Below, in pieces: positions 59,002 to 59,088 of a stretch of DNA of 59,088 bases (its first letter is position 1; every line of letters starts with the position of its first letter). The notes beneath the pieces were generated by a model. It searched no databases. It worked only from the letters and a program-made list of their open reading frames with translations, and had not been told where the DNA came from. The position numbers and the translations under genes are program-made. The DNA comes from Candidatus Omnitrophota bacterium (GTDB lineage: Bacteria; Ratteibacteria; UBA8468; B48-G9; JAFGKM01), in NCBI GenBank assembly GCA_016928555.1, contig JAFGKM010000072.1, forward strand, positions 1 to 59,088, read 5' to 3'.

Positions 59002-59060
59002 GGTACTGGCAAGAAACAGATGAAAAATTTTGCAGTAGAAGCAGCAATATCAAGGGGTTT

Positions 59061-59083
59061 CCTCCCCCTTGAGGGGGGAGGAT
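59061..59083. repeat. Dispersed palindromic repeat R4, copy 4, at the right edge
   Basis: CCTCCCCCTTGAGGGGGGAGG-type palindrome like the core at 49349-49370. The window ends five bases beyond it, so flanking sequence is missing. Confidence 0.7.
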
Positions 59084-59088
59084 TCAGG

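Overview
This window looks like one contig from a bacterium with two membranes. Seen: two secretins, PilM/N/O/P-like inner-membrane proteins, an LpxL-family acyltransferase, an O-antigen-ligase-type polymerase, MurA and the DapB/DapL lysine-peptidoglycan route. Genes are packed tightly, with many ATGA or short overlaps and gaps often under 25 bases. There are no rRNA genes, no intact transposase and no CRISPR array. I infer an uncultured candidate-phylum lineage (Omnitrophota- or Elusimicrobiota-like is my guess), but no marker here lets me place it. Both ends of the window fall inside dispersed repeats, which fits a contig that broke at repeats.

Layout. 1-1305 is a repeat-rich end with a fused hicB/hicA remnant and a GbsR-type regulator. 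1306-5847 holds surface-sugar genes (GT39-like transferase, SDR epimerase), prs and a GlmU-like uridylyltransferase, all on the minus strand. A small plus-strand locus sits among them: a 36-residue histone-H1-like peptide followed by an ATGA-coupled 24-residue basic ORF. 6231-16936 is a type IV pilus / type II secretion-like minus-strand cluster in the order pilMN fusion, pilO, PilP-like, pilQ-like secretin, HEAT-repeat protein, gspD-like secretin, gspE ATPase, tRNA-Gln. 16986-26428 holds tRNA-fMet, zapA, pheT, pheS, nadD, proA, proB, tyrA, a stomatin-like gene and gltD. 26483-38698 is a run of metabolic genes (nadB, def, thiC, ilvD, pfkA, fba, purE, dapL, dapB, murA, prmC). 38664-47732 holds a TPR/HEAT envelope gene wedged between prfA and prmC, then rpmE, a GerMN protein and an AddA/AddB-like nuclease-helicase pair. 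The strand switches at about 47.8 kb: lpxL is on plus, then a convergent minus block (CTP-dependent kinase/cytidylyltransferase-like gene, plsY, an Ldh-family dehydrogenase and a Gfo/Idh-type dehydrogenase). From 52.6 kb a plus-strand operon runs pyrK, pyrD, O-antigen ligase, ricT, metG, pyrH.

How the genes work together. The pilus-like cluster would form an envelope-spanning machine, but no pilin, PilC/GspF or PilT is present here. Several envelope proteins share HEAT or TPR repeats and Pro/Gly/Met-rich linkers. The metabolic genes are ordinary housekeeping genes.

Most unusual signals: (1) a 177-base region at 52323-52499 that folds as one long nested rod with a GNRA loop, tandem G-A mismatches and a U-rich tail, probably an undescribed RNA; (2) at least six families of short palindromic repeats, two of which sit just upstream of start codons; (3) a PilP-like protein with an almost 390-residue charged cytoplasmic arm carrying three copies of a short motif; (4) a PilM-PilN fusion and two secretins in one cluster; (5) the histone-like micro-locus with a hairpin leader; (6) a 44-bp duplication that copies the 3' end of tRNA-Gln.
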